Shown piece by piece: positions 6,773 to 13,373 of a DNA stretch of 13,373 nt. The notes beneath the pieces are model-generated. The model saw nothing but the letters and a program-made list of their open reading frames with translations. It made no database searches and was not told where the DNA came from. Positions within the stretch are counted from its first letter, which is position 1; the number at the start of each line of letters is the position of its first letter. The position numbers and the translations under genes were made by a program. The stretch comes from Microcaldota archaeon (GTDB taxonomy: Archaea > Micrarchaeota > Micrarchaeia > Norongarragalinales > UBA8480): the NCBI GenBank assembly GCA_023247085.1, contig JAHFHC010000026.1:1-13373 (forward strand). Reading direction: 5' to 3'.

Positions 6773-8340
6773 AACTTTCTAATTACTCCATTTGTCGCAT
6801 CTACTTCAATAACGTCACCGTCTTTTAGCCACTTCGTTGCAATCTTTGTACCTATAACACAAGGAATTTTTAATTCTCTGCTAACAATCGCAGCGTGTGA
6901 AGTTACCCCGCCCTGTTCAGTGATTATTGCCACTGCTTTCTTCATCGCAGGCACAATATCCGGATCAGTAGCGATGCTTACTAATACATCGCCTTGATTC
7001 ATCTTGTGCATATCTCCTGGCCCTAAAATAACCTTGACGGTTCCAGTTGCTTTACCAAGACAAGCACATTGCCCTTTTAACTCTTGCATGCTTTTGTCAA
7101 TTTCAACTTTAGCAGCTTGAGCTTCTAGTTTCTTCGCAGTGTCACTTGTGAACAAGAAACGCTTGCCTTTTTCAGTGTAAAAACAACAAAATTTAAAACG
7201 TTCGCGCAATTCATTCGCATCTGGCTTCTTATTTTTAACTAGATAATCTTCAAGCTCTTCCCATAGCATTGTCCTAACTTCATCGGGGGTTAATTGCAAT
7301 CTACGGCAAACTTCCTTTACCCAGGCATCAAGGTAAAACCAGTTTAAAATTTGGCTGTTGCGCCTATACCATTTCGTAACCATGAACTTTGCATAAACTG
7401 CAAGTAAACGCTGTAACCTGCTGTCGAGGTTTAACTCCTTAATTAGCTTCTTTTTTTCAATTGCAGTTTTTTCAAGCGTTGAATCGAGTTCTTCCAACTC
7501 TTTAGCTGCGTCTTTACCGTGCAATAAATATTCATGCACTTGATCGAAATAGAAATTTATGTTTGCAGGAGTGCCGTGGTACATAAACTTCAAGTGGCGA
7601 AACGCTTTGCAATGTTTTTCAAATTTTGACTTCAACGCTTTAGAAATTTCGGCGTTTATCTCAAGATTAGAACTAGAGCCTCCTCGAAATAATTTTTCAA
7701 TTTCTGGCGCTTTTTGCACTTCAATGATTAAATGCAATAAACTCCTATGTTCTTGAGTTGCAATTGTCTCTTCATCTGCAGCAGTGAGTTTAACAAAATA
7801 TTCGCTTAACTTTGATTCGTCTTCGACTTTTTCTAGCAAAAGTGATTTCAAGTAGTTCGTTAGCTCTGGGTAAAACATGTCAACTGCGTTTGGAAGCCAA
7901 CCCCAGCGGTAAAGCACCAAGTGTACATCATTGTTCTTTTTGTAAAGCTCCCATAATTCTTTTCCAGATAGTTTTTCAAGCGGCGCTTTGTGAATCTCCT
8001 TTGCAGTTTCAACTAACTTATTCGACCACTTTGTGATGTTCGCGTTAATTTCTTCACCGTAACCCGGATCTGCTTTTAGCTTATCTAGAATTGCAAGGCA
8101 AAACGCGTGACAATCTTTTTTCCCATAGTAAAAATGCTGGTCGTACTCGCGGTGAAAAGAAATTACTTTTTTGTAGTTTCGGCCAAGAGAATAGTGCATT
8201 TCATTTGTAAACGCATGGAGCCAAACTTGCGCGAATTGCAACGTAATTCCCGGGATATGCTCACCAAGCATCCACGAATCGCCATCGTAAAGATGCACAG
8301 CTTTACTTGGCTCCCTAAACAGTTGAAAGTTAAAAATCAT
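6769..8340 (-). CDS. Phosphohistidine swivelling-domain protein C, lacking ATP-grasp (523 aa)
   Basis: First gene of the C-B-H2 unit. The carrier domain starts near residue 420 with CACLGKA (the only member with Leu for Pro), then [28 protein letters not shown] with His482, and [12 protein letters not shown]. The N-terminal region is the most distinct of the four: it opens [20 protein letters not shown] and is rich in His, Tyr and Trp between about 38 and 75. It then rejoins the shared helical layout at [14 protein letters not shown] near 124-137, [13 protein letters not shown] near 249, and [20 protein letters not shown] ahead of an RERFKF strand. That last stretch looks like the region just before the carrier domain of rifampin-phosphotransferase-like enzymes. 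It lacks any ATP-grasp domain. The variable N-terminus suggests a different ligand from B although both are made from one mRNA. The start ATG has only a weak upstream GTGGG. Confidence 0.85.
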   Translation of the reverse strand: MIFNFQLFREPSKAVHLYDGDSWMLGEHIPGITLQFAQVWLHAFTNEMHYSLGRNYKKVISFHREYDQHFYYGKKDCHAFCLAILDKLKADPGYGEEINANITKWSNKLVETAKEIHKAPLEKLSGKELWELYKKNNDVHLVLYRWGWLPNAVDMFYPELTNYLKSLLLEKVEDESKLSEYFVKLTAADEETIATQEHRSLLHLIIEVQKAPEIEKLFRGGSSSNLEINAEISKALKSKFEKHCKAFRHLKFMYHGTPANINFYFDQVHEYLLHGKDAAKELEELDSTLEKTAIEKKKLIKELNLDSRLQRLLAVYAKFMVTKWYRRNSQILNWFYLDAWVKEVCRRLQLTPDEVRTMLWEELEDYLVKNKKPDANELRERFKFCCFYTEKGKRFLFTSDTAKKLEAQAAKVEIDKSMQELKGQCACLGKATGTVKVILGPGDMHKMNQGDVLVSIATDPDIVPAMKKAVAIITEQGGVTSHAAIVSRELKIPCVIGTKIATKWLKDGDVIEVDATNGVIRKL

Positions 8341-8401
8341 AAGAAATACCCACTATTTAGCGGTTTTTCACCTATTTATTTTTTACCCGCCAAGTGGCGG
8401 C
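8341..8401 (-). promoter_or_regulatory. Gap before gene C: inverted repeat and TATA-like A/T stretch
   Basis: The 61-bp gap between the asparaginase-like gene and C has a perfect CCGCC-AAGT-GGCGG inverted repeat at 8387-8400, immediately after the upstream stop codon. Minus-strand TAAAAAATAAATAGG (8372-8386) follows, and CTAAATAG lies near 8353-8360. These could be a promoter for C-B-H2, but the genes could equally be read from truD. The hairpin lacks a T-tract on the coding strand. Confidence 0.3.
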
Positions 8402-8893
8402 TCACCTTTCGGGTTCAAACATGCCTGTTTTGAAGTTTTTCTTTACATTATTCCACGTAAAGATTTTGCCGTCCATTGCAACATAAACGCCTACTGGCAA
8501 AAGTTGAACTGCGATAATAGCTCCGCCTAAATTAAAGAAAGCATCTGAATTAGTTTTGTTACCAAGCACAGCTGAGCCAACGAGTACAATGGTTTTTTTA
8601 AGTTTCTTTTTTCCTAAGAATTTAGCGGTTAAAGGCATAGTCATAGTGCCATGAGTTATGACGATTTGCTTTTCTTTGGATTTCAAACAACGATCGAAGA
8701 TAAACTCGCGGTCTCCATCAGTTATGAACTTGCTATCTTTTTGCATTAATAATTCTAATTCGTATTCAATGCTCAAGCGCGCTCGTTCAAGAAATTCAGG
8801 GATAATAGATAAGTGTCTTGGAGGCGCCTTATTTGCCGAACTATACTCTAAACCATCAATAGTTCCACCAGTAATTATTATTCGAATTGCCAT
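8402..8893 (-). CDS. Short asparaginase-fold protein with altered active site (163 aa)
   Basis: Matches the N-terminal alpha/beta domain of L-asparaginases: ITGGTIDG at 7-14 with the nucleophile-type Thr11, ITDGDREFI near 57-65, VITHGTMTM near 78-86, VLVGSAVLGNKTNSDAFFNL near 103-122, and AVQLLPVGVYVAMDGKIF near 128-145. At about half the length of true asparaginases it belongs to a short family that keeps only this domain. In the usual HGTDT motif the Asp is replaced by Met84 (codon ATG), removing a residue normally needed with the catalytic Thr. It may therefore be inactive toward asparagine, or bind or hydrolyse something else. The ATG at 8893 gives the family-typical start MAIRIIITGGTI; a GTG at 8926, one base after the truD stop, would add an 11-residue hydrophobic extension. 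It follows truD in the same direction. Confidence 0.75.
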   Translation of the reverse strand: MAIRIIITGGTIDGLEYSSANKAPPRHLSIIPEFLERARLSIEYELELLMQKDSKFITDGDREFIFDRCLKSKEKQIVITHGTMTMPLTAKFLGKKKLKKTIVLVGSAVLGNKTNSDAFFNLGGAIIAVQLLPVGVYVAMDGKIFTWNNVKKNFKTGMFEPER

Positions 8894-8927
8894 GAATAGC
8901 ACTAAACGAACAAAAGATAAAAGCACA

Positions 8928-10145
8928 TTAGGTTGCTTTTCCTAAAAGGGATTCAAGTGCAACTGTTGCGTAATTGCCAGAAGAAAGGCAAAAGGTTACT
9001 TTGGCTGGCTCTTTTTCAACTATTGCAAAGTGAGATATTGGCGCAATACTAGCGCGGAGTGTTCCTTTGCTGCTTAATTCAGGAATGCTTTTCAGCTTGA
9101 ACTGTGACTGGGTCATGCCTTCCTTTTCCAGCAGTTCCTTCTCAACATCGGTAATTTCGCTTTCGTAGCCAACGAGGTTTAGCAAGGGGAATACTTTTCC
9201 GTTGACAACGGACTCGCTTAAGTCTCGGTCTGCGGTTTTTATCTTTTCATCTTGCGGGAAGCCATAAACTAGTTCAGCTTCGCAGTATTTTTCGCCCGAA
9301 TCTAGACTAAATAGTGTTTTGCCAGCTATTTTTTTCTTAATTACTTCGTTGAATAAATAACTTTGAAAAGCGTGAACAAAAAGTAGCATAGTATGACGCG
9401 GTAATTTACGGAATGCCCCAATATAGTCAGTTGGATGTTGCGCTAAATGTCCAATCATTGTACGTTCGAATTTCAAATGTGGCGAAAAGTAGCCAAGCGC
9501 TTTTTTGAAGTCAAGTTCTTCTGCTAATCGCTTTCGTCCAGCTACTGCTTCTTGGTTTCTTTCGTTTTCGTCAGTGTAAGTCAAGTAATTCAAAACTGCT
9601 TCTTTCCAATTTTCAGTAAGCAGTGCTTTGCCAACCAAGTGTGAATTCATGCGTAGAGAACCGAACCGCTGGTAGCCAAAATAGTTTGGAAACAAAAAAT
9701 GGTTTCGCTCAGCATTTTGTTGAATTTGTTCTGCGCTTATTTTCTTTCCAACGTTTTGTTCAGTAAGGGTAATCGTGAACTTGTTTCCAAGCAAGTCGCC
9801 AAGTTCTACTTTTTTATCGCTTACCCACGCACCGTTAATTGAAATGTCCTTTACGCGAATGTTGAGAAGTTGTTCCGGCTTTGCACCGAAAACGCTGCAT
9901 AACTGTACAGTAATTGCATTTCTGTCTTTTGCGCCTGCTGCGTTGAAGCGAGTTCGGCCACCTCGAATTGCACGCGCAATTGCATTTAACGCCTGCGCTG
10001 TGTTCCAAAGTTTCTTTTCAAGCACAAAATAACAGAATTTGCCGCCTTCGGCATTTTGATGTTCAATTTTTTTACTGACTTCAAATATAGTGCCATCTAA
10101 GGCTATTTCTTCGACAATAAATTCTTCTGGGTTAAATTTGTACAT
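8928..10145 (-). CDS. truD: tRNA pseudouridine synthase TruD
   Basis: A complete 405-residue TruD-family enzyme (bacterial TruD, eukaryotic Pus7), which isomerises uridine to pseudouridine, classically at position 13 of tRNA. Visible signatures are FCYFVLEKKLWNTAQAL near 37-53, AAGAKDRNAITVQL near 69-82 with the catalytic Asp74, NYFGYQRFGS at 154-163, and FVHAFQSYLFN near 255-265. The length is normal for an archaeal member including the TRUD insertion domain between the last two motifs. The ATG at 10145 faces the start of regulator H3 across a 47-bp divergent gap and has no clear Shine-Dalgarno, so the mRNA may be nearly leaderless. The asparaginase-like gene follows downstream. It is a housekeeping gene and marks the conserved edge of the cluster. 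Confidence 0.95.
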   Translation of the reverse strand: MYKFNPEEFIVEEIALDGTIFEVSKKIEHQNAEGGKFCYFVLEKKLWNTAQALNAIARAIRGGRTRFNAAGAKDRNAITVQLCSVFGAKPEQLLNIRVKDISINGAWVSDKKVELGDLLGNKFTITLTEQNVGKKISAEQIQQNAERNHFLFPNYFGYQRFGSLRMNSHLVGKALLTENWKEAVLNYLTYTDENERNQEAVAGRKRLAEELDFKKALGYFSPHLKFERTMIGHLAQHPTDYIGAFRKLPRHTMLLFVHAFQSYLFNEVIKKKIAGKTLFSLDSGEKYCEAELVYGFPQDEKIKTADRDLSESVVNGKVFPLLNLVGYESEITDVEKELLEKEGMTQSQFKLKSIPELSSKGTLRASIAPISHFAIVEKEPAKVTFCLSSGNYATVALESLLGKAT

Positions 10146-10192
10146 GAGAAGTAAAGATTATTAGCTTGGAGAAAGTTAATTAAGTTCTCAAT
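10145..10192. promoter_or_regulatory. Divergent promoter region between truD and regulator H3
   Basis: Only 47 bp separate the two starts. A palindromic TTAATTAA (10176-10183) lies 31-38 bp from the truD ATG and suits its TATA box. AAAGATTATTAG (10153-10164) lies at a similar distance before H3. A 6-bp inverted repeat, TGAGAA at 10145-10150 and TTCTCA at 10185-10190, brackets the whole gap with arms 40 bp apart and could be an operator for H3. Confidence 0.35.
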
Positions 10193-10846
10193 ATGTGGAT
10201 AGCTCGATTTAAAGTCTGGCACAAACAATCAGCTGCTATTTTTACGCACGGGAAAGACGTGCAGTACTTTGGCTACTTCTTGAACAGTTTTTACAAAGGA
10301 AAAAAGCTCTACGTCAACCGCATTGCGCTTATTTCCGGCAGCGACGCAGGTTATTTAATTGAACAAATCAAAAAACAAAAGTGGGCAGACGTAAAGTGGA
10401 TCGAAGGTAACACGATGTTATTTTGCAATGAGGTCGGCAGTTCTTTTCACACGCTTTTTTCTGATGGAACTGTTTTTTTCTTAAAGCCTATAATTGTAAA
10501 AAATGGTTTTGAGTATTGGGAGGTGGCAAGCTGGGACAAAAAGCACATAAACACGCTTTTCCAACGAGTAAAAAAAGTTGGAAGAAAAACAGCTACAATA
10601 GAGTTACTTGAATTAAAGAATAAAAAAATTAGTGCGTTCTTTTCACTTGCGCATACAGATTTAACTTCAAAGCAACTTGAATACCTAAAAGTAGCATGTA
10701 ATAACGGATATTATGATTTTCCGCGTCGCGTTAGTTTAAAACAATTAGCGAACAAAATTGGCGAATCTCGTACAACACTACAGGATCGCATTCGACGTGC
10801 TGAAAAGGCAATTATGCCTGCAGTTGTTGAAGAAATAGCCGAATAA
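10193..10846 (+). CDS. HTH_10 (bacterio-opsin activator-type) transcription regulator H3
   Basis: A 217-residue paralogue of H1 and H2. It opens MWIARFKVWHKQS and has FHTLFSDGTVFFL and YWEVASWDKK in the sensor-like N-terminal region. It ends with an HTH_10 domain from about residue 155: DLTSKQLEYLKVACNNGYYD, PRRVSLKQLANKIGESRTT and DRIRRAEKAIMP. The ATG fits the MW start shared by all three. It is transcribed divergently from truD and is followed 26 bp later by phosphohistidine protein D, so it is the third regulator paired with such a protein. The first ~50 residues diverge most from H1 and H2, consistent with a different signal. Control of D and of its own promoter is likely but inferred. 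Confidence 0.9.
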   Translation: MWIARFKVWHKQSAAIFTHGKDVQYFGYFLNSFYKGKKLYVNRIALISGSDAGYLIEQIKKQKWADVKWIEGNTMLFCNEVGSSFHTLFSDGTVFFLKPIIVKNGFEYWEVASWDKKHINTLFQRVKKVGRKTATIELLELKNKKISAFFSLAHTDLTSKQLEYLKVACNNGYYDFPRRVSLKQLANKIGESRTTLQDRIRRAEKAIMPAVVEEIAE

Positions 10847-10852
10847 GGGACA

Positions 10853-10868
10853 CGGCTTATGCCGGGGA
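10853..10868 (+). promoter_or_regulatory. Short hairpin overlapping a possible Shine-Dalgarno of gene D
   Basis: CGGC-TTAT-GCCG (10853-10864) abuts GGGGA (10864-10868), which lies four bases before the ATG at 10873. The site supports that start over the internal ATG at 10912, which has no upstream purine-rich element. The hairpin could modulate translation. Confidence 0.3.
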
Positions 10869-10872
10869 TATT

Positions 10873-12411
10873 ATGAAAAACGTTTCGCGTTCTAAAAAAC
10901 TTGTTAAACTTATGACTAATTGGCAAGTTATTGAAGAAATTCCAGTGTCCAGTATATTTCCTTGGCCCTACGCTTGGCTCGGATGGGTTAGGCGCATAAA
11001 GCAATACTTAGGCACTAGTTTCACAGAGGGGCGAACTGCGTCAGTAAATGGCGCAATTTGGCATATTGCGAATACGAATGAAGCACTAGCTTTGGCTGAA
11101 CTTGGAATCAAAAAAATACAAGATCAAAAATTCGTCAACATGGTTGAAAAAGAGACTTATAAAGTAATGCACGAAGCCAAAGAATTTTGGATAAACGAAA
11201 TTGCGAACGCGGAGTTATCAAAGAAAACCAATGCAGAGCTGCTTGAAATTTATAATAAATCAAACGAGCATATAGAAGCGCTGTACGGCGTTGGGTTGAT
11301 TCCCTCTACGCTTGACATGAGCCACAATGCATTTTCTGAAAAGTTGTCGAGATATGTAGCTCAACGCGGAAAAAGCCTCGGGTTAACCGCTCAAGAGAGC
11401 GGCGAAGCGTTTTCTGCGTTGACAACAGTTGAAAAGAAAACACTACAACAATTGCAAGAAGAGGACTTTTTCAAGCTACTTATTGCTATTGAAAAAAATT
11501 CAGAATGGAAAAAATCTCTTGTTAGCGGAAAATGGAGCGATGTTAAACCGCTAAAAAATATGATTGAAGCACATGCTGAGAAATACGGTTGGCTTTCGCG
11601 CGGATATGAAGGTCCAATCTTATGGACGCCTGAATATTTTGCTGATTTACTTTCAAGCGAAGCTAAACAAGGGGTAAATGCAGAGAAGAAGCTTGTCGAA
11701 ATGGGAGACGCAAAGAAAAAATCACTTGCAAAGCAACGCGAGTACAGTGATAAACTCGAAATAGACGCAGCGCATGCACAGCTTTTTGATGTTGCACGAA
11801 GGTTTACGGTTGTTAAGAATGACCGCAAGGATATTGTGCTTGAGTTTTACTGGCGGTTGGATAAACTAATGCGTGAGATTGGTAAACGCTTGCAAGTAAG
11901 TGAAAAGCAAGCTAAGTACATTTTACCAAATGAAATGAAAGACGCGTTGTTGCGTGGAGAAGTGGATGCAAATGAGCTTCGTAACCGGCAGAAGTTAAGC
12001 TACTTCACTGTAACTTCAAATGATTTCAAGATTTTTACAGGTAAAGAAGCGCAAACGTTCATTTCCAGCCTACAAGTTACTAATGTTGAAACACACGAAC
12101 TTCGAGGCCACTGTGCTTGTCCAGGTAAAGCTATTGGCGTTGTAAAGATAATCAATTCACCTTCGGAAATGACAAAAATGAAAAGTGGAGACGTGCTGGT
12201 TTCACATGCAACTGAGCCAAACTTAGTTCCCGCTATGAAACTAGCTGCGGCGATTGTAACGGATCAAGGCGGAATCACTAGCCACGCGGCAATTGTAAGT
12301 AGAGAATTGGGAATACCCTGTTTAATTGGAACTAAAATAGCAACTAAGGTGTTCAAAGACGGAGATAAAGTAGAAGTTGATGCAGCCAGTGGAGTTATTA
12401 GAAAACTTTAG
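10873..12411 (+). CDS. Phosphohistidine swivelling-domain protein D, lacking ATP-grasp (512 aa)
   Basis: Fourth member of the A-D family, on the opposite strand. The carrier domain begins near residue 409 with CACPGKA, then [28 protein letters not shown] with His471, [12 protein letters not shown] and VDAASGVIRKL. The N-terminal ~400 residues share only the layout with A-C: NWQVIEEIPVSS near 16-27, KKTNAELLEIYNKSNE near 117-132, GWLSRGYEGPILW near 237-249, and LLRGEVDANELRNRQKL near 358-374 just before the carrier domain. There is no PPDK_N or PEP-binding barrel. It forms a two-gene unit with regulator H3. An internal start at residue 14 (MTNWQVIEEI) aligns better with the N-terminus of B but lacks a ribosome site. 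The function is unknown; phosphohistidine-based transfer to a specific small molecule, or signalling to H3, are the options I would test. Confidence 0.85.
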   Translation: MKNVSRSKKLVKLMTNWQVIEEIPVSSIFPWPYAWLGWVRRIKQYLGTSFTEGRTASVNGAIWHIANTNEALALAELGIKKIQDQKFVNMVEKETYKVMHEAKEFWINEIANAELSKKTNAELLEIYNKSNEHIEALYGVGLIPSTLDMSHNAFSEKLSRYVAQRGKSLGLTAQESGEAFSALTTVEKKTLQQLQEEDFFKLLIAIEKNSEWKKSLVSGKWSDVKPLKNMIEAHAEKYGWLSRGYEGPILWTPEYFADLLSSEAKQGVNAEKKLVEMGDAKKKSLAKQREYSDKLEIDAAHAQLFDVARRFTVVKNDRKDIVLEFYWRLDKLMREIGKRLQVSEKQAKYILPNEMKDALLRGEVDANELRNRQKLSYFTVTSNDFKIFTGKEAQTFISSLQVTNVETHELRGHCACPGKAIGVVKIINSPSEMTKMKSGDVLVSHATEPNLVPAMKLAAAIVTDQGGITSHAAIVSRELGIPCLIGTKIATKVFKDGDKVEVDAASGVIRKL

Positions 12412-12417
12412 CCTTGA

Positions 12418-12972
12418 TTACATTTCGCTTATTTTTTTAATGTCGGGTAATATATCTAGAAATTGTTGAAACCAAATGTGCTCTTGACCGTGGACAACTT
12501 TTAAGTCTATGTTTAGTTTTTCAGCTAGTTGTTTTCCTTTTTCCATGGGTACAATTGGGTCATTGTCTGAATTATACACAAAAAAATTAGTGCAATTAAA
12601 TCTTATTTTTGCCCAATCAAATGAATGGTCAATAAAACTATCAACAAGTGGTTTAAATTGCGGTAAGCCAATGTCAGTGTAAAAGCCAGCGACTAGAAAA
12701 GCCACGTTTATTTTGGCAGGCGAGCGTTCGATTAAACGCAATGCAAACGGCACGCCAATACTCCTTGCAATTATAACTAGATTTTTGTCGAAGTGCTTCC
12801 AATAATTTTCTTCTTCAATAATTTCAAGCCAATTTCCTAAAGTTTGGCCATCTGGAGTTGGAAACTGCGGCGCAATAACCTTGTGGCCTTGGCTTTCAAG
12901 GATTTCGCTTAACCAGGGGTACCAACATTCTTCTGGCCCGCCACCTGTGCCATGAAGTAAAAGAAAATTCAT
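12418..12972 (-). CDS. Small alpha/beta-hydrolase, RBBP9/YdeN-like serine hydrolase
   Basis: A 184-residue single-domain alpha/beta hydrolase. HGTGGGPEE near 7-15 supplies the oxyanion-hole loop, IARSIGVPFALRL near 68-80 the nucleophile elbow with Ser71, YNSDNDPIVP near 133-142 the acid (Asp138), and QEHIWF near 163-168 the catalytic His165. The length and the late Asp-His arrangement fit the RBBP9/YdeN family. The elbow reads A-R-S-I-G instead of the common G-H-S-x-G, but all triad residues are present. The substrate is unknown. It converges on gene D with six bases between stop codons and diverges from the hypothetical gene on its other side, so it appears to be a single-gene unit. Confidence 0.8.
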   Translation of the reverse strand: MNFLLLHGTGGGPEECWYPWLSEILESQGHKVIAPQFPTPDGQTLGNWLEIIEEENYWKHFDKNLVIIARSIGVPFALRLIERSPAKINVAFLVAGFYTDIGLPQFKPLVDSFIDHSFDWAKIRFNCTNFFVYNSDNDPIVPMEKGKQLAEKLNIDLKVVHGQEHIWFQQFLDILPDIKKISEM

Positions 12973-13049
12973 AATTCATAAATAGCGGGGCTATACATTA
13001 AAATGGCTTATATGTGACAATTAAATTTGCTTCTTGCTTAACGCATATT
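12973..13049. promoter_or_regulatory. Divergent promoter region of the hydrolase and right-edge gene
   Basis: In this 77-bp gap minus-strand CATATAAGCC (13005-13014) is a TATA-like element about 35 bp before the hydrolase ATG. Plus-strand AATTAAATTTG near 13019-13029 could serve the rightward gene. ATAGC-GGG-GCTAT (12982-12994) is a perfect 5-bp inverted repeat in the hydrolase leader. No clear Shine-Dalgarno is seen for either gene. Confidence 0.35.
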
Positions 13050-13373
13050 ATGACTAAAACGCCGATACGGGAATTACCTTTAGAACTACAGGCAAGAATG
13101 AATCATCTTGCGCCGGGTCATTTTGAATTTCACCGGCTTTCAAAAGGTAGACACGTGGTTTTTGAACGTAGTGGCTGGACTGAATTCAACGTATGCATGG
13201 CAAATTCACGCGAACATAAACCTGCGCTTGAAGCAGCTATGCGGCGGGGGGATTTACAAATAGTTAATCATGATTTTGTAGAGCAGCTTTCGCAAACGCA
13301 TTCGCGCTTTCATGGACTTTTAGACGACGCAGGGATAAGAGTGCCACCTACAGTTATCCAGCTAGGCAGCAAA
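13050..13373 (+). CDS. Hypothetical protein, 5' part only (runs off right edge)
   Basis: An open frame of 108 codons from ATG to the end of the window with no stop. The protein begins MTKTPIRELPLELQARMNHL and contains ELQARMNHLAPGHFEFHRLS near 12-31, HVVFERSGWTEFNVCM near 35-50 and EAAMRRGDLQIVNHDFVEQL near 60-79. It is soluble-looking, rich in His and Arg, with no signal peptide or membrane segment. I do not recognise a family. The reading frame is supported by its length, lack of overlap with any other gene and the divergent promoter in front of it. It could be part of a larger protein whose identifying domain lies outside the window. Confidence 0.6.
   Translation, partial: MTKTPIRELPLELQARMNHLAPGHFEFHRLSKGRHVVFERSGWTEFNVCMANSREHKPALEAAMRRGDLQIVNHDFVEQLSQTHSRFHGLLDDAGIRVPPTVIQLGSK

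Noticed and set aside
8387-8400. CCGCC/GGCGG hairpin as an intrinsic terminator of the asparaginase-like gene
   Set aside because: On the coding (minus) strand it is followed by an A-rich, not T-rich, tract, so it does not fit a T-tract terminator.
8658-8945. Plus-strand open frame of 95 codons
   Set aside because: It lies antisense over the asparaginase-like gene and has no family features or start signals; like the other long antisense frames in A-D and truD it is a shadow of the real gene.
10711-11004. Minus-strand open frame of 97 codons across the H3-D junction
   Set aside because: It overlaps two well-supported plus-strand genes and has no recognisable motif.
12772-12790. A-R-S-I-G nucleophile elbow of the hydrolase as a sign of inactivity
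   Set aside because: Ser71, Asp138 and His165 are all present and residues flanking the serine vary in this family, so there is no reason to call it dead.
1-13373. CRISPR array, insertion sequence, tRNA or rRNA genes
   Set aside because: No regularly spaced direct repeats, transposase-like frames, terminal inverted repeats or tRNA cloverleaf signals were seen.

Overview
The window looks like DNA of an AT-rich archaeon, most plausibly a DPANN lineage (Diapherotrites, Micrarchaeota or a Woesearchaeota-like group; I cannot place it further). The evidence is three regulators of the archaeal bacterio-opsin-activator (HTH_10) type, an archaeal-style TruD, a short asparaginase-fold protein of a kind I associate with such genomes, very tight gene packing, TATA-like elements near starts and only occasional Shine-Dalgarno sites.

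Layout. On the minus strand, read from right to left: truD, the asparaginase-like gene, two tandem overlapping phosphohistidine (PEP-utilizing mobile domain) proteins here called C and B, regulator H2, a BASS-type membrane transporter, regulator H1, phosphohistidine protein A, an apparent stand-alone structured RNA with its own T-tract terminator, and the 5' part of a phosphoenolpyruvate synthase gene that runs off the left edge. On the plus strand, divergent from truD, lie regulator H3 and phosphohistidine protein D. D converges on a small minus-strand alpha/beta hydrolase, and an unrecognised plus-strand gene runs off the right edge.

The central theme is a family of four ~515-residue proteins (A-D). 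Each joins a divergent, largely helical N-terminal region of about 410 residues to a strongly conserved C-terminal swivelling domain with the phosphorylatable histidine. That is the back end of PEP synthase or rifampin-phosphotransferase-like enzymes without the ATP-grasp (PPDK_N) front end. Three genes for MW-start HTH_10 regulators are interleaved with them, so each regulator has a phosphohistidine protein as neighbour (H1-A, H2-B/C, H3-D). The neighbouring PEP synthase gene encodes exactly the PPDK_N domain the four proteins lack, so one hypothesis is a phosphoryl-transfer or sensing network in which several specificity modules share a common phospho-carrier tail and each is wired to a transcription regulator. 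That function is inference; the domain layout and pairing are visible in the sequence.

Two other items stand out: a ~220-nt GC-richer region between A and ppsA with at least five local hairpins and two closing helices, which matches no RNA class I could recognise, and an asparaginase-fold protein whose usual HGTDT active-site aspartate is a methionine.
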